Shown here: piece after piece, positions 40,350-48,840 of the stretch
How the letters are laid out: each line of letters opens with the position of its first letter
How positions within the stretch are numbered: position 1 is the first letter of the stretch
Source: Bacillota bacterium
GTDB taxonomy: Bacteria; Bacillota; Clostridia; Christensenellales; SZUA-584
NCBI GenBank assembly: GCA_023408075.1
Contig: JAEYKW010000013.1
Coordinates: forward strand, 1 to 54,467
DNA: 54,467 nt
Direction: 5' to 3'
The notes under the pieces: generated by a model
What the model was told of the DNA's origin: nothing
The model's input: the letters and a program-made list of their open reading frames with translations, nothing else
Databases searched by the model: none
Position numbers and translations under genes: made by a program

Positions 40350-41795
40350 TTATCCGGCCGACACCTCTTTAAAATCGTGCCGCTTCATTTCAATCACGCC
40401 GCCGTCAATGGCGTTTAGCACGTATGTGTCGTCCGAGTGGCTTTGATGCTTGTTCAGCACAGCATTGTCGTTGCCGAAAGTCGTCTCAAACACCCACACG
40501 GGCACCATCATGGCCTGATTTTCATTATCTTTCACGCCGATGTAGCCCATGCGCAGTTGCGCGGAGGTGACATCCACTTCGAAGTTCGACAGACCGTAAT
40601 ACTCGTCCGTCGGCATAAACGACTTCTTATAAAAAATCTGATCCTTAAGCGCCTGCTGAACATCCTCAAAAGGCAGCAGCTGCACGTTGTCCGATACCGT
40701 TTCGGCCACTTGCGCACAGCCACTCCAGAAGAAAGACTGAATCCCGTCTTCATTGACCTGAAACTCAATATGCTCTTCCGCAAACGGCGGATAGTACTGC
40801 GGCGGTTCCTCGTCTTTCGCGTAGCTGCCCCCGGTAAACCAATAAAGCGGAATGCCGCCGCTTTGCCGGGCATATTCCAAAATATAGCCGCCCTTATCCG
40901 GCATCTCCTGCGCGACAGCTTTTTCGGCTGAAACCAGCACCATGTCTTTTATCCCTAAATCACCGATCACTTTTTCAGCCATGGCCAGCGCGTCTTCCTC
41001 GTGCATTGTCACCTTTTCGAAAAGTGCACCGACCCCGTCCCAGCCCGCTTCTTCTTCGGTCATCTCGAACTCCATCTCGGTGCGATACCACGATTCCGCA
41101 ATATAGCCGATACCTTCCCGCAAGGCGTACGAGAAATAGCTGCGACTGCTTTCTCCTTTGGCGTAACTGCTTAGCGACACATGCGCCTCGCTGCCGTCCT
41201 CATTCTGAAACACGACGGACAGAAAGTTTTTACCATCTTCGATGATCTTTTCCCCGGTCTCGTAATTGCTTCGGTATGCCAGCGTGGTGTCGCAATAAAT
41301 GACCGGCGAATCGTCGGGCGCGGCATCGCGCCTTTTCTCCAGCTCCTCCACCCATGCCTTGGATTCATCATTCACCACAAATTCGCCGTCGATCTCCTGC
41401 CCTCTTTTGGCGTAAACAATTTCTTCGTCATAATCCGCCTTGGTTTCCACATGCGGCAAATAGAGCTTCGCGTCTCCCGCGAAGTAATGCACCATATCGT
41501 CTACCTGCTCCTGTGTGAACGGCTGCTGCTCGAGCTTCACAACGGGATACGCGCTCACATCAGGCAGAATCACATCCGTATCGATCACAATATTGAGCTT
41601 CTCACCCTCCACCGTTTCGCTCCAATGCGTGGGCGCTTCGTAGACTTGAGTCGGCGCGGGCGTCGCCTGCATCTTCTCTTCGAGCTTGCCGTCGTTTTTA
41701 TTCACCACCACGGGCTCTTCGGGCGTGGGCTGGCAGCCCGCCAGCAAAAACAACACGCAAACAGCAATCATGCTGCGCATAATGCGTTTCTTCAT
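40350..41795 (-). CDS. Lipoprotein homologous to the M56 sensor domains (DUF6034-like, 481 aa)
   Basis: Signal peptide with lipobox (VLFLLAGC), then QPTPEEPVVVNKNDGKLEEKM and a beta-rich mature part. The region just after the Cys is almost the same as that following the last helix of both M56 proteins in this window (QPTPAAPVVVNKADGKLEEK; QPTPEEPIVINKSEEKV), and later motifs are also shared: DADVIVPDV/DTDVILPDV, NVELLPFDDV/NVQLLPFEDV and LNAIDGS/LNAIDGG. It is thus the free-standing version of their exterior domain; I recall this family as DUF6034. The ATG at 41795 has AAAGGA five bases upstream. It has its own operator-bearing promoter (41895-41923). Ligand unknown. Confidence 0.8.
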   Translation of the reverse strand: MKKRIMRSMIAVCVLFLLAGCQPTPEEPVVVNKNDGKLEEKMQATPAPTQVYEAPTHWSETVEGEKLNIVIDTDVILPDVSAYPVVKLEQQPFTQEQVDDMVHYFAGDAKLYLPHVETKADYDEEIVYAKRGQEIDGEFVVNDESKAWVEELEKRRDAAPDDSPVIYCDTTLAYRSNYETGEKIIEDGKNFLSVVFQNEDGSEAHVSLSSYAKGESSRSYFSYALREGIGYIAESWYRTEMEFEMTEEEAGWDGVGALFEKVTMHEEDALAMAEKVIGDLGIKDMVLVSAEKAVAQEMPDKGGYILEYARQSGGIPLYWFTGGSYAKDEEPPQYYPPFAEEHIEFQVNEDGIQSFFWSGCAQVAETVSDNVQLLPFEDVQQALKDQIFYKKSFMPTDEYYGLSNFEVDVTSAQLRMGYIGVKDNENQAMMVPVWVFETTFGNDNAVLNKHQSHSDDTYVLNAIDGGVIEMKRHDFKEVSAG

Positions 41796-41894
41796 GTTAT
41801 TCCTTTCTCCACACCACCCGATTTGAGATGAACATCTCACAAACTGCCGATTTGCCGCAAAATAAAGAATCTGCCGTAATATGCCATTTTCTTC

Positions 41895-41923
41895 AGCATA
41901 TACGACAGATTCATGAATGTCAA
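41895..41923 (-). promoter_or_regulatory. Promoter and operator of the free-standing sensor lipoprotein
   Basis: On the minus strand TTGACA (41918-41923), a 17-base spacer and TATGCT (41895-41900). The imperfect palindrome GACAGATTCATGAATGTC (41904-41921) occupies the same place as the operator of repressor 1, and TCTGTCGTATATGCT is shared exactly. Confidence 0.85.
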
Positions 41924-41940
41924 GTATAGGCGAACGCGGT

Positions 41941-44364
41941 TTAATACCCCTTTTCTCTGTCGATCACGCTGCCGTCAATCGCGTTGAGTGTGAGGAAACT
42001 GAGGTCATTATCGAGCCATTCGTCACCCTCCGGAAATGTACGCCGCATATCACCGATAAAATCCCATACGGGCACGATCAGAAAAGTTCCGCTGTCGTCC
42101 CGCTTTCCGATGCGCATCAGGCTCAGCTTAACCTGTTTGATCGACATCTCCACCGCGATGTCCTCTTCGGCATAAATCTTATAGAACAAATGATCCTTCG
42201 CGCGTTCCATCACGTCGTCAAACGGCAGCAGCTCAACATTGTCCGACCGCTTGGCCGTCACCTCCGCCACGTTAGACCACTCAAACCCGAGTATGCCTTC
42301 GTCTCCGACAGCCACAAACAGGCTCTCCGGGCTGTACGTGGGCACATATTCCGTGTTATCCTCCGGCGGCGTGGCGGAATCCGACGCGTGGGAGGCGGTG
42401 ATGGCGCTCACGGGTATGCCGTCCATCACGCGCTCAAACCGGACGCCCCAGCACTGCTGCGTCTCCTTAGCGGTGTTCATTCCACCTTCAATAAAGGAAT
42501 CTGTGATGCCGATGTACGCCACAGCCATATCCGAAATGCCCATACCCTGCACCAGCTTCTCGGCCTGAGCTATCGCATCCTCCCTGGAGACAGACACGTC
42601 TTCCGGCGTTCCCTGTTTGATGCGTGAGAAGGCGGAATGCCTGCTCCTCTTCGCTTCAAACATCATATATGCGGTCGTCTCGCCGAGCTCCTCATAGTTG
42701 CCGTTGCTGACATAGAAGCAGGGGAAATCGCCGTTATCCGACTCCGCATAGACTTTGAATCCTTCGCCGTAGTCATTCTTTAAGATGTCAAGCGTCGCCG
42801 GAAGCTTGTCTTTACCCCATACATCCGGCGCGGTTTTATATTGCTCCTCCCATTCCTTGATCCGCTGTTCGTAGCCCGCATAGGCGTCTTCGCGTGACTC
42901 ACCGTCAAAAACGTTATTGAACTCTTTATCGCCCATCTTTTTGACTTCCTCAAGCTGCGCCTTTTCTTTTGCGATCTGTTCCAATACGTCTTCCTTTGTC
43001 ATATAGATCTTCTCTCCCTCGGGCAGAGAAAAAAGCGCCTTATCGCCCAGCAACGCTTTGCCAACCGCATTCACCTGCTGTTGCGTGAATCCCACTGGCT
43101 TCACTTCATACACCGGAAATGCCGGCACATCGGGCACGATCACGTCAGCGTCAATGCTGACAGTCACATTCTTCTTTGTGAGCGTATCCTGAACCTTCGC
43201 GGGCGCTTCATACTTCGCCTGCGGCTCAGCGGTTTGGGAAATCTTTTCTTCAAGCTTGCCGTCCGCCTTGTTCACCACAACCGGGGCCGCAGGCGTCGGC
43301 TGGCACGCGGTCAACACGCTCGCGCAGAGCATCAGCACAGCGACGCACACGGCGGCGCATCGCCCGGCGGTATGCGTCCGCGCCGTTTTAAACATGCCCG
43401 CGATGCGCTTCTCCATTGCGGAGCGCCGGTGACTGAGCGCCATAGCGGCGGCAAGCCGCTGCTGCTTATCGCTGCCCGCAAAATACAACAGCGTATCGAT
43501 ATAATCAAGACGGCTGAGGTGACCCACAGCTGCGAAAACGCTATGATCGCACGCGGTCTCGATATCGTCTCGTATCAGCTTGAAGCACAGCCATGTGAGC
43601 GAATTGAACCAGTACACGGCGCTGAGCAGGTTCAAGGTGCATATCAGCAGCAGGTCGCCGCGCTTCAGGTGCGACAGCTCGTGCAGCATGATGTGCCGCA
43701 GCGTCTTTTTATCCAGCGTCAGCGCATTCTCCGGCAGCACGAGGCAGGGTCTGCATACCCCCATCATCACAGGCATGCGCAGCGCCGACTGTACACAAAG
43801 GCCGACCCGGCGCTTGACGCCGAGCAGCGCCCTGCATTCCTCAAACACCTCACTTAACCTCTCAGGCGTCTGCAGCCGCGCGTGCCGGATGCGCCGCCGA
43901 ATATTCAATGAGCCGATACAGAACACCGTAACGACGGCTGCTGCGCCCGCTGCCCATACGCAAAAAGCAAGCATTGTCCAGTCAAACGACGCTTCCGGTA
44001 TTGGCGATGTTGTTTGATATGATGGGACTTGCGTATCGAGATGTAAGTTTGACCCGTCGCCAGCGGCCACTGGCTCTGTTTTGTCAAAGGAAATATTGTC
44101 CCGAGAGACAGGCTGCCCGATATGAGCACCGGTCGATGTGTCGGCAGGAACCGCCGCAGCGGTCTGCGATGGGGTAAACAGGCTAAAATCGCTCTCGAGG
44201 CCATAGGGAATCAGCAGCTTGAAAACCACAACCACCCAGAGGATAAGCGTCAGGACGGGCGAGAACCGTTTGCCGAGCAGCCGTCTGACAATCAGCATGA
44301 TGATGAAAAGCGCCGAGAACACCGCAGCGTTAACGAGCAGCGCCGTGAGTACATCTTTCATCAT
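41941..44364 (-). CDS. M56 metallopeptidase fused to exterior DUF6034-like domain, copy 2 (807 aa)
   Basis: BlaR1-like membrane protease. Helices at ~9-30 and ~35-53, an exterior loop, a helix at ~130-150, then the cytoplasmic zinc protease with HELSH (228-232) and the third ligand Glu269 in DDIETACD. The final helix (~336-352) ends in LTAC (Cys354), a lipobox-like sequence, followed by QPTPAAPVVVNK and a ~450-residue exterior domain shared with the lipoprotein at 40350-41795. BlaR1 homologues cleave a BlaI-type repressor when the exterior domain binds a signal; here the sensor is not penicillin-binding. The start overlaps the repressor 2 stop (ATGATGA). Confidence 0.9.
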   Translation of the reverse strand: MMKDVLTALLVNAAVFSALFIIMLIVRRLLGKRFSPVLTLILWVVVVFKLLIPYGLESDFSLFTPSQTAAAVPADTSTGAHIGQPVSRDNISFDKTEPVAAGDGSNLHLDTQVPSYQTTSPIPEASFDWTMLAFCVWAAGAAAVVTVFCIGSLNIRRRIRHARLQTPERLSEVFEECRALLGVKRRVGLCVQSALRMPVMMGVCRPCLVLPENALTLDKKTLRHIMLHELSHLKRGDLLLICTLNLLSAVYWFNSLTWLCFKLIRDDIETACDHSVFAAVGHLSRLDYIDTLLYFAGSDKQQRLAAAMALSHRRSAMEKRIAGMFKTARTHTAGRCAAVCVAVLMLCASVLTACQPTPAAPVVVNKADGKLEEKISQTAEPQAKYEAPAKVQDTLTKKNVTVSIDADVIVPDVPAFPVYEVKPVGFTQQQVNAVGKALLGDKALFSLPEGEKIYMTKEDVLEQIAKEKAQLEEVKKMGDKEFNNVFDGESREDAYAGYEQRIKEWEEQYKTAPDVWGKDKLPATLDILKNDYGEGFKVYAESDNGDFPCFYVSNGNYEELGETTAYMMFEAKRSRHSAFSRIKQGTPEDVSVSREDAIAQAEKLVQGMGISDMAVAYIGITDSFIEGGMNTAKETQQCWGVRFERVMDGIPVSAITASHASDSATPPEDNTEYVPTYSPESLFVAVGDEGILGFEWSNVAEVTAKRSDNVELLPFDDVMERAKDHLFYKIYAEEDIAVEMSIKQVKLSLMRIGKRDDSGTFLIVPVWDFIGDMRRTFPEGDEWLDNDLSFLTLNAIDGSVIDREKGY

Positions 44365-44762
44365 CGCGGCTCACCGTCCTTCGCCTGCTCAAGCCGCCGC
44401 GCCATCTCCATCAGTGCCTGCCTGTCGTTGTCCGAAAGCGGGGCACTTTGCGCCATTGCCGCCACGAGCGCGCCCATCGAGGCCGTGCTGATGCGCGACA
44501 GCAGCGTTTCGCTCTCACTGCGCAGCGCCTCCTCGCGCATGACCAGCGGGCGGTAAAGCTTGTCCCGCAGATTCTTATCCTCGCAGGCGATGAGGCCCTT
44601 TTCGAGCATGATACGCAAATACGAGTGGTACGTTTTGTAGTGCCACGCGATATCGCCGTTTTCCGCCTGCACCGCCATGATGATCTCGCGCATCGTCTGC
44701 GGCGGCTTGTCCCACATCGCGCGCAGTATCGTCCATTCGGCGTCCAGCAGTTTTTTATCCAT
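44361..44762 (-). CDS. BlaI/MecI-family repressor 2 (133 aa)
   Basis: Winged-helix repressor: LLDAEWTILRAMWDKPPQTMREIIMAV and the recognition segment WHYKTYHSYLRIMLEKGLI, with a C-terminal dimerisation helix (NDRQALMEMARRLEQAK). The frame is open to 44804, but transcription should start at about 44806, so the ATG at 44762 (preceded by AAGGACGG) is the real start. It overlaps the M56 copy 2 gene by four bases and is expected to be that protease's substrate. It lies next to two palindromes of its own type (44783-44824), different from those of modules 1 and 3. Confidence 0.94.
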   Translation of the reverse strand: MDKKLLDAEWTILRAMWDKPPQTMREIIMAVQAENGDIAWHYKTYHSYLRIMLEKGLIACEDKNLRDKLYRPLVMREEALRSESETLLSRISTASMGALVAAMAQSAPLSDNDRQALMEMARRLEQAKDGEPR

Positions 44763-44782
44763 CCGGTTCACCGTCCTTTTTG

Positions 44783-44841
44783 TCTTATAATCATAAGATA
44801 TCATACGTCTTAATAATATAAGACATTTTACGGTTTGTCAA
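44783..44841 (-). promoter_or_regulatory. Promoter and twin operators of BlaI module 2
   Basis: On the minus strand TTGACA (44836-44841), a 17-base spacer and TATTAT (44813-44818). Palindrome GTCTTAATAATATAAGAC (44807-44824) covers the -10 box; palindrome TCTTATAATCATAAGA (44783-44798) lies just after the start of transcription. Both use the half-site TCTTA/TAAGA. Confidence 0.87.
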
Positions 44842-44930
44842 CGGTTCCCAAGAATAATATTTTCTTGGGGTAAGATGGTCTCGTCACAGTCCGAAAACTG
44901 TCGTCTTTGATTCGCGTCAATATAAGACAA

Positions 44931-44953
44931 AAAACGGCACATGCCGCGCCGTT
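44931..44953 (-). terminator. Terminator of BlaI module 3
   Basis: On the minus strand AACGGC (44948-44953) pairs with GCCGTT (44933-44938), followed by TTTTG. It ends the transcript of repressor 3, M56 copy 3 and the helical protein, just before the module 2 promoter. Confidence 0.85.
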
Positions 44954-44965
44954 TCTCTGGTCATA

Positions 44966-45571
44966 TTACAGTTCTTTGCTGATCTGCTTTTTTAATTTGT
45001 CGTCGAGTATGCCGCCCCAGAGCGCATCGGATATATAGGCGTCAATGGCGTCCGAGGGCCTGACCCGCCTGATCTTCATCAGCACATGCACAATATCGAG
45101 CAGTATCAGCTTTTGCATCGTGGGCCTTTGCGCCCCGATATCCGTCTGCATGAGTCTGTGCGCGATGCGGTCGAGCAGGTGCTTTTTATATGGCACGATG
45201 TTCTCCAGCGCCTGTATACCCATGCGCACCGTCACCGGCTTTTCATCGTCCACACAGTCAAGGTAGGCCTCCAAGGAGGCATCGAGCTGATTGAGCGCAT
45301 CCCACCTTGCGTTGGCCGCCATCAAAATAAGCCCGATGTTTCTCTGAAAGGAATTATCGCTTTTGAGCTTGCCCGCAAACACAGCATAATACGGGTACAC
45401 GTCGTCAAAGCCTTCGCTGCGGCTTTGCAGCAGCAGCAACGAGGGGTACCTCAGCTTATCATCCTTCTCCTCCAGCAGCGCGACCAGCTCTTTAATGTCC
45501 TGCGCAGTCAGAGCCTTTGCCGCTTCGGGCATGTTCTGCTTATCCAGCGATATAAGAGTGTCAAGCGTCAT
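44966..45571 (-). CDS. HEAT-like all-helical protein in BlaI module 3 (201 aa)
   Basis: I do not recognise a specific family. The protein appears entirely alpha-helical, with repeated helix pairs such as IKELVALLEEKDDKLRYPSLLLLQSR, NIGLILMAANARWDALNQLDASLEAYLDCV and VRMGIQALENIVPYKKHLLDRIAHRLM, as in HEAT-type scaffolds. There is no signal peptide or membrane helix, so it is probably cytoplasmic. It starts 42 bases after the M56 copy 3 stop and ends at the module terminator, so it is co-regulated with the repressor and protease. GGAGGGAA lies before the ATG. A role as adaptor or output of the module is inference only. Confidence 0.75.
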   Translation of the reverse strand: MTLDTLISLDKQNMPEAAKALTAQDIKELVALLEEKDDKLRYPSLLLLQSRSEGFDDVYPYYAVFAGKLKSDNSFQRNIGLILMAANARWDALNQLDASLEAYLDCVDDEKPVTVRMGIQALENIVPYKKHLLDRIAHRLMQTDIGAQRPTMQKLILLDIVHVLMKIRRVRPSDAIDAYISDALWGGILDDKLKKQISKEL

Positions 45572-45613
45572 GGCGATATTTCCCTCCTATCATGCATATC
45601 GGTGCATTCCGGG

Positions 45614-48166
45614 TTAATAGCCCATCGTTTCATCGACGGGGCTGCCGTCAATGGCATTGAGCGTCAGGCAAAGCGTGCTGCCGTCGCCGGATACGCCGGA
45701 AGGAACATCCTTGCCCTCAATCTCTGTAACGATGGACTCATCCCCGTAAAACCGCCACACCGGTACCAGCCGATAGCTGCCCGACTGATCCTGAACCGAC
45801 ATACGCATATAGCCCAGTTCGATCTTCGATATATTAACCCCTCCCGACTTGATTGTGGCAATGTACTCATCAAAATCCGGGTTTTCTTCCGAGTAGTGCG
45901 ACAGTTTGATAATATTATATTCAATCGCCATCTGTGTACGGAAATTTTCCATGATGTCTTCAAAGGGAAGCAGCGCCACATTGTCATTCTCGGTTTCGGT
46001 CACTTCAATCGGGTTCCGCCATTCGAAGCTCGTAATCGCTTTGTCCCTGATATACACGTAGACCGACTCACTCTCATAGACGGGGCCGTACAGCGCTTCA
46101 TCCGCTTCATCGACAAACTGGCTTCCCGATATCGGTATACCGCTGTATGTGCGGATAAATTGCATCGAATAGCTGCAAACCTCGCTGTCCGAGCCGTTGA
46201 CCGTTTGGGCCCACACATTGCTGAGAACCATGTCGTTAAGACCCAGCTTATTGATCGTCTGCTGCGCGAGCGCCACCGCTTCCTCTTGCGTCATATCTGT
46301 CGCCGTCTGCTCTTCATAATTCGCCATGGGTATAAAATTCGGCGTCAGCTGCGTTCCCTTAATAAAATTCAGACGGCTCCACCGCTGACCGAATCCGTCG
46401 TAGCTCGACGCTGTGATCCGGCCGTAATAGCCGCCGTCCAGGTCGGCATCGGCCACAAATTTTTTCTCGTTTTCGTACTCGTCGAGCAGCTGCTGTGCCT
46501 CGTCGTCATCCTCAAGCGACGTCCATGCATTCACATTCTCCTGATAGAAAACCGGATCCTCATAGATTTTTGCCGGCAAGAACTCAATGGGCGCCTCCTC
46601 GCGCACGAGCGCATCGGGGGCGTCTTCATACTGCTGCTGATAGATCACAATACGGTCTTCAAACAGCTTGCGCGTGTCCGCAACAGTCTTGGGGTCATCG
46701 GCATTGAGGCCGTCGGATGTGCTATGCTCCGGGTCAGCCAGCGCATTCTGAAGCTTTAAAATCTCGGCTTCAATATCCTGTTTGGTCAGCCCTGTACGCG
46801 GCCTATAGAGCGTTTTGCCTTCCATCAGCACCTGCGCCGCCGTCTGTATAAAATCGGTGGAAATATCCGCCGGAACCGCGTTCACAACGGGAAACGCTTC
46901 CACACCCGGCACAACGACCTTGGCATCGACACTGACCGTCACATTTGCATCCTTTGTCTTGAACGAATCGGTCACGGTCTCAGGCGCTTCATACGCCTTT
47001 TTGGGCTCCGGTGCAGCCGCCATCACCTGCTGCACTTTTTCTTCGCTCTTGTTGATCACGATCGGCTCTTCCGGCGTCGGCTGACAGGCTGTCAGCATGG
47101 AAGCTGCCAGCATAATGACTGCCGCACAGACCGCCATAACTGCCGGGGCTTTTTTGGTTTTGTGCGGGCGGAACATGCCGCGTATACGCTTCTCCATTTT
47201 GATGCGTCCGTCACTTAAGCTCAGCGCGGCGTTAAGACGGCCGGGGTGCGCTTCTCCCGCAAAATACAGCACCGTATGCAGATAGCCGTTTTGATGCTTG
47301 TCATCCATTATCTTAAGAACCCGCTGGTCGCACAGCGTTTCCATATCGGCACGCACCTTGGAGAAACAAAGCCAGACGAGCGGCTGAAACCAATACACGG
47401 CATTGAGCAGATTCATGAGCTTGATCAACAGGAGATCACCTTTTTTGCAGTGCATAAGCTCATGCAGAAAGATATACCGGAGGCTCTCGCTGTTGAGCTT
47501 GAGCGCGCTTTGGGGCAATATCAGCACAGGGCGCAGCACACCGGTCACGGCGGGCATCGCAATCACGTTTTGCACGCAGAGCCTGACGGGCTGCCGGACA
47601 TCCAGCTCGGTACGGCATTCGTCAAACAACCGCTGGACGCGCTCCGGCACCTGACCCGCTTTGCTGATGATGCGGCGCTTCACCTGAAAACGGCATAGGA
47701 TGCACCAGCCCATATACGCCGCGAAACCCGCGCCCCAAACGATCAGCGCCCATTCGGACCACTGCAGCGGCTTGGGTGTCGGCTGCGTCTGCGCGGGCCC
47801 GGTTGGGTGAACAAGCGGCAAAGCGGTGCCGCTTTGCGCTGAAGGCTGCAACGGTTCCACTGCGACATTCTCAACAGGCGGCAGGGCATTTTGCATTGGT
47901 TGTCCTCCGTCCGCCTGCGCCTCAGGCACACTGGCCGTTATCGGCGCCGGTGCTGTGTCAAACCAGCCGAGCGGGCTCAATTTGCTCTCAAAGCCAAAGG
48001 GTATCACGAGCTTTAAGGCAATCACCATCCACAGTGTCAATATCATCAGCGCGGATAATTTTTTATCCAGCAACCTGCGAAGGCCCATCAGTATCAGAAA
48101 CAGCGCGCCGAATACGATGGCGTTCACAAGCAGCGTCATTACAAAATTCTCAGCCAATTGATTCAC
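45614..48166 (-). CDS. M56 metallopeptidase fused to exterior DUF6034-like domain, copy 3 (850 aa)
   Basis: Same plan as copy 2. Helices at ~10-30 and ~40-58, a longer Pro/Ala/Gln-rich exterior loop (~70-135), a helix at ~140-158, protease motif LHELMH (235-239) with third ligand Glu276 in METLCD, and a last helix ~343-359 ending in LTAC (Cys361). Then comes QPTPEEPIVINK and a ~480-residue exterior domain ending CLTLNAIDGSPVDETMGY. The start is either GTG 48166, overlapping the repressor 3 stop by 17 bases, or ATG 48139. Expected to release repressor 3 from DNA by cleavage in response to an unknown extracellular cue. Confidence 0.9.
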   Translation of the reverse strand: MNQLAENFVMTLLVNAIVFGALFLILMGLRRLLDKKLSALMILTLWMVIALKLVIPFGFESKLSPLGWFDTAPAPITASVPEAQADGGQPMQNALPPVENVAVEPLQPSAQSGTALPLVHPTGPAQTQPTPKPLQWSEWALIVWGAGFAAYMGWCILCRFQVKRRIISKAGQVPERVQRLFDECRTELDVRQPVRLCVQNVIAMPAVTGVLRPVLILPQSALKLNSESLRYIFLHELMHCKKGDLLLIKLMNLLNAVYWFQPLVWLCFSKVRADMETLCDQRVLKIMDDKHQNGYLHTVLYFAGEAHPGRLNAALSLSDGRIKMEKRIRGMFRPHKTKKAPAVMAVCAAVIMLAASMLTACQPTPEEPIVINKSEEKVQQVMAAAPEPKKAYEAPETVTDSFKTKDANVTVSVDAKVVVPGVEAFPVVNAVPADISTDFIQTAAQVLMEGKTLYRPRTGLTKQDIEAEILKLQNALADPEHSTSDGLNADDPKTVADTRKLFEDRIVIYQQQYEDAPDALVREEAPIEFLPAKIYEDPVFYQENVNAWTSLEDDDEAQQLLDEYENEKKFVADADLDGGYYGRITASSYDGFGQRWSRLNFIKGTQLTPNFIPMANYEEQTATDMTQEEAVALAQQTINKLGLNDMVLSNVWAQTVNGSDSEVCSYSMQFIRTYSGIPISGSQFVDEADEALYGPVYESESVYVYIRDKAITSFEWRNPIEVTETENDNVALLPFEDIMENFRTQMAIEYNIIKLSHYSEENPDFDEYIATIKSGGVNISKIELGYMRMSVQDQSGSYRLVPVWRFYGDESIVTEIEGKDVPSGVSGDGSTLCLTLNAIDGSPVDETMGY

Positions 48167-48548
48167 CGTCCTTTTTCAGGCGGTCAAACAGTGCCGCAAG
48201 CTGCTCCTTGTCCTCCCCGGTCAGCCCCGAGTTCTCAGCCATCATGGCCATCATGCGCGGCAGAGAATGAGCGCTGATGCGCTGCATTACCGTGTCGCTT
48301 TCCATGCGCAGCGCATCCTCCTGAGACAGCAGCGCATAGTAGCGCTTTTCCTTGGCATTGAGCACATCAGACCCGATAAGCTCCTTGTCCGTCATCACAC
48401 GCAAATACGAATGATATGTCTTGTATTTCCATTGCACCTCAGGGTTTTCCTTCTGCACCCCGGCGATGATTTCGCCCATGCTGAGCCCGGGCTTTTTCCA
48501 AAGCACCCGAAGGATCATCCATTCGCAATCCAGCAGCTTTTTCTCCAT
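48150..48548 (-). CDS. BlaI/MecI-family repressor 3 (132 aa)
   Basis: Winged-helix repressor: KLLDCEWMILRVLWKKPGLSMGEIIAGV, recognition segment WKYKTYHSYLRVMTDKELI and C-terminal helix GEDKEQLAALFDRLKK. AAAGGA lies nine bases upstream of the ATG at 48548. The recognition helix is almost the same as in repressors 1 and 2 (KTYHxYLR), yet the palindromes upstream differ. First gene of a three-gene transcript with M56 copy 3 and the helical protein. Confidence 0.95.
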   Translation of the reverse strand: MEKKLLDCEWMILRVLWKKPGLSMGEIIAGVQKENPEVQWKYKTYHSYLRVMTDKELIGSDVLNAKEKRYYALLSQEDALRMESDTVMQRISAHSLPRMMAMMAENSGLTGEDKEQLAALFDRLKKDGESIG

Positions 48549-48566
48549 GTCGGTTCATCCTTTCGT

Positions 48567-48622
48567 ATCTTGTAAAGACAAGATGTTATCTTGATATTAC
48601 AAGAACACCGGGTGTTTGTCAA
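48567..48622 (-). promoter_or_regulatory. Promoter and twin operators of BlaI module 3
   Basis: On the minus strand TTGACA (48617-48622), a 17-base spacer and TAATAT (48594-48599). Palindrome TCTTGATATTACAAGA (48589-48604) covers the -10 box; palindrome ATCTTGTAAAGACAAGAT (48567-48584) covers the start of transcription. Both use the half-site TCTTG/CAAGA. Confidence 0.88.
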
Positions 48623-48690
48623 CATCTTGGGTTGAAAAAAATGGTGTTGATGAATTGTTGAAATTATGAAATGGCTTCAGCCCCGCCTTT

Positions 48691-48840
48691 TTAAGACAGC
48701 AGCGCCGGAAGGATGCTGTAAATACACGCAAAGAACAGCGCAATGCCACAAACGATGATGGTAATCACCACAGCAATTTTTGCTTTCGTATCGCTTGGTT
48801 CATCATGCGACACCCAGATGTGCTTAATTTCTTTTTCCAT
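48691..48840 (-). CDS. Small single-helix membrane protein (49 aa)
   Basis: A 49-residue protein with a charged N-terminal half (MEKEIKHIWVSHDEPSDTKAK) and one C-terminal membrane helix (IAVVITIIVCGIALFFACIY). GGGAGG lies four bases upstream of the ATG at 48840, which sets the start; the open frame extends 17 codons further without a ribosome site. I do not recognise the family. It lies between the module 3 promoter and the divergent Na/Pi cotransporter gene and has no evident partner. Confidence 0.7.
   Translation of the reverse strand: MEKEIKHIWVSHDEPSDTKAKIAVVITIIVCGIALFFACIYSILPALLS

Noticed and set aside
45086..46759. A 557-codon plus-strand open frame opposite M56 copy 3
   Set aside because: It is antisense to a well-supported gene, very rich in Arg, His, Leu and Ile in the way antisense GC-rich frames are, and has no ribosome site or domain pattern. 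The same applies to the frames at 38-850, 43081-43857 and 17576-18472.
39786..48548. BlaI/M56 genes as a beta-lactam resistance locus
   Set aside because: The exterior domains are not penicillin-binding and no beta-lactamase or PBP gene is present, so a beta-lactam role is unsupported.
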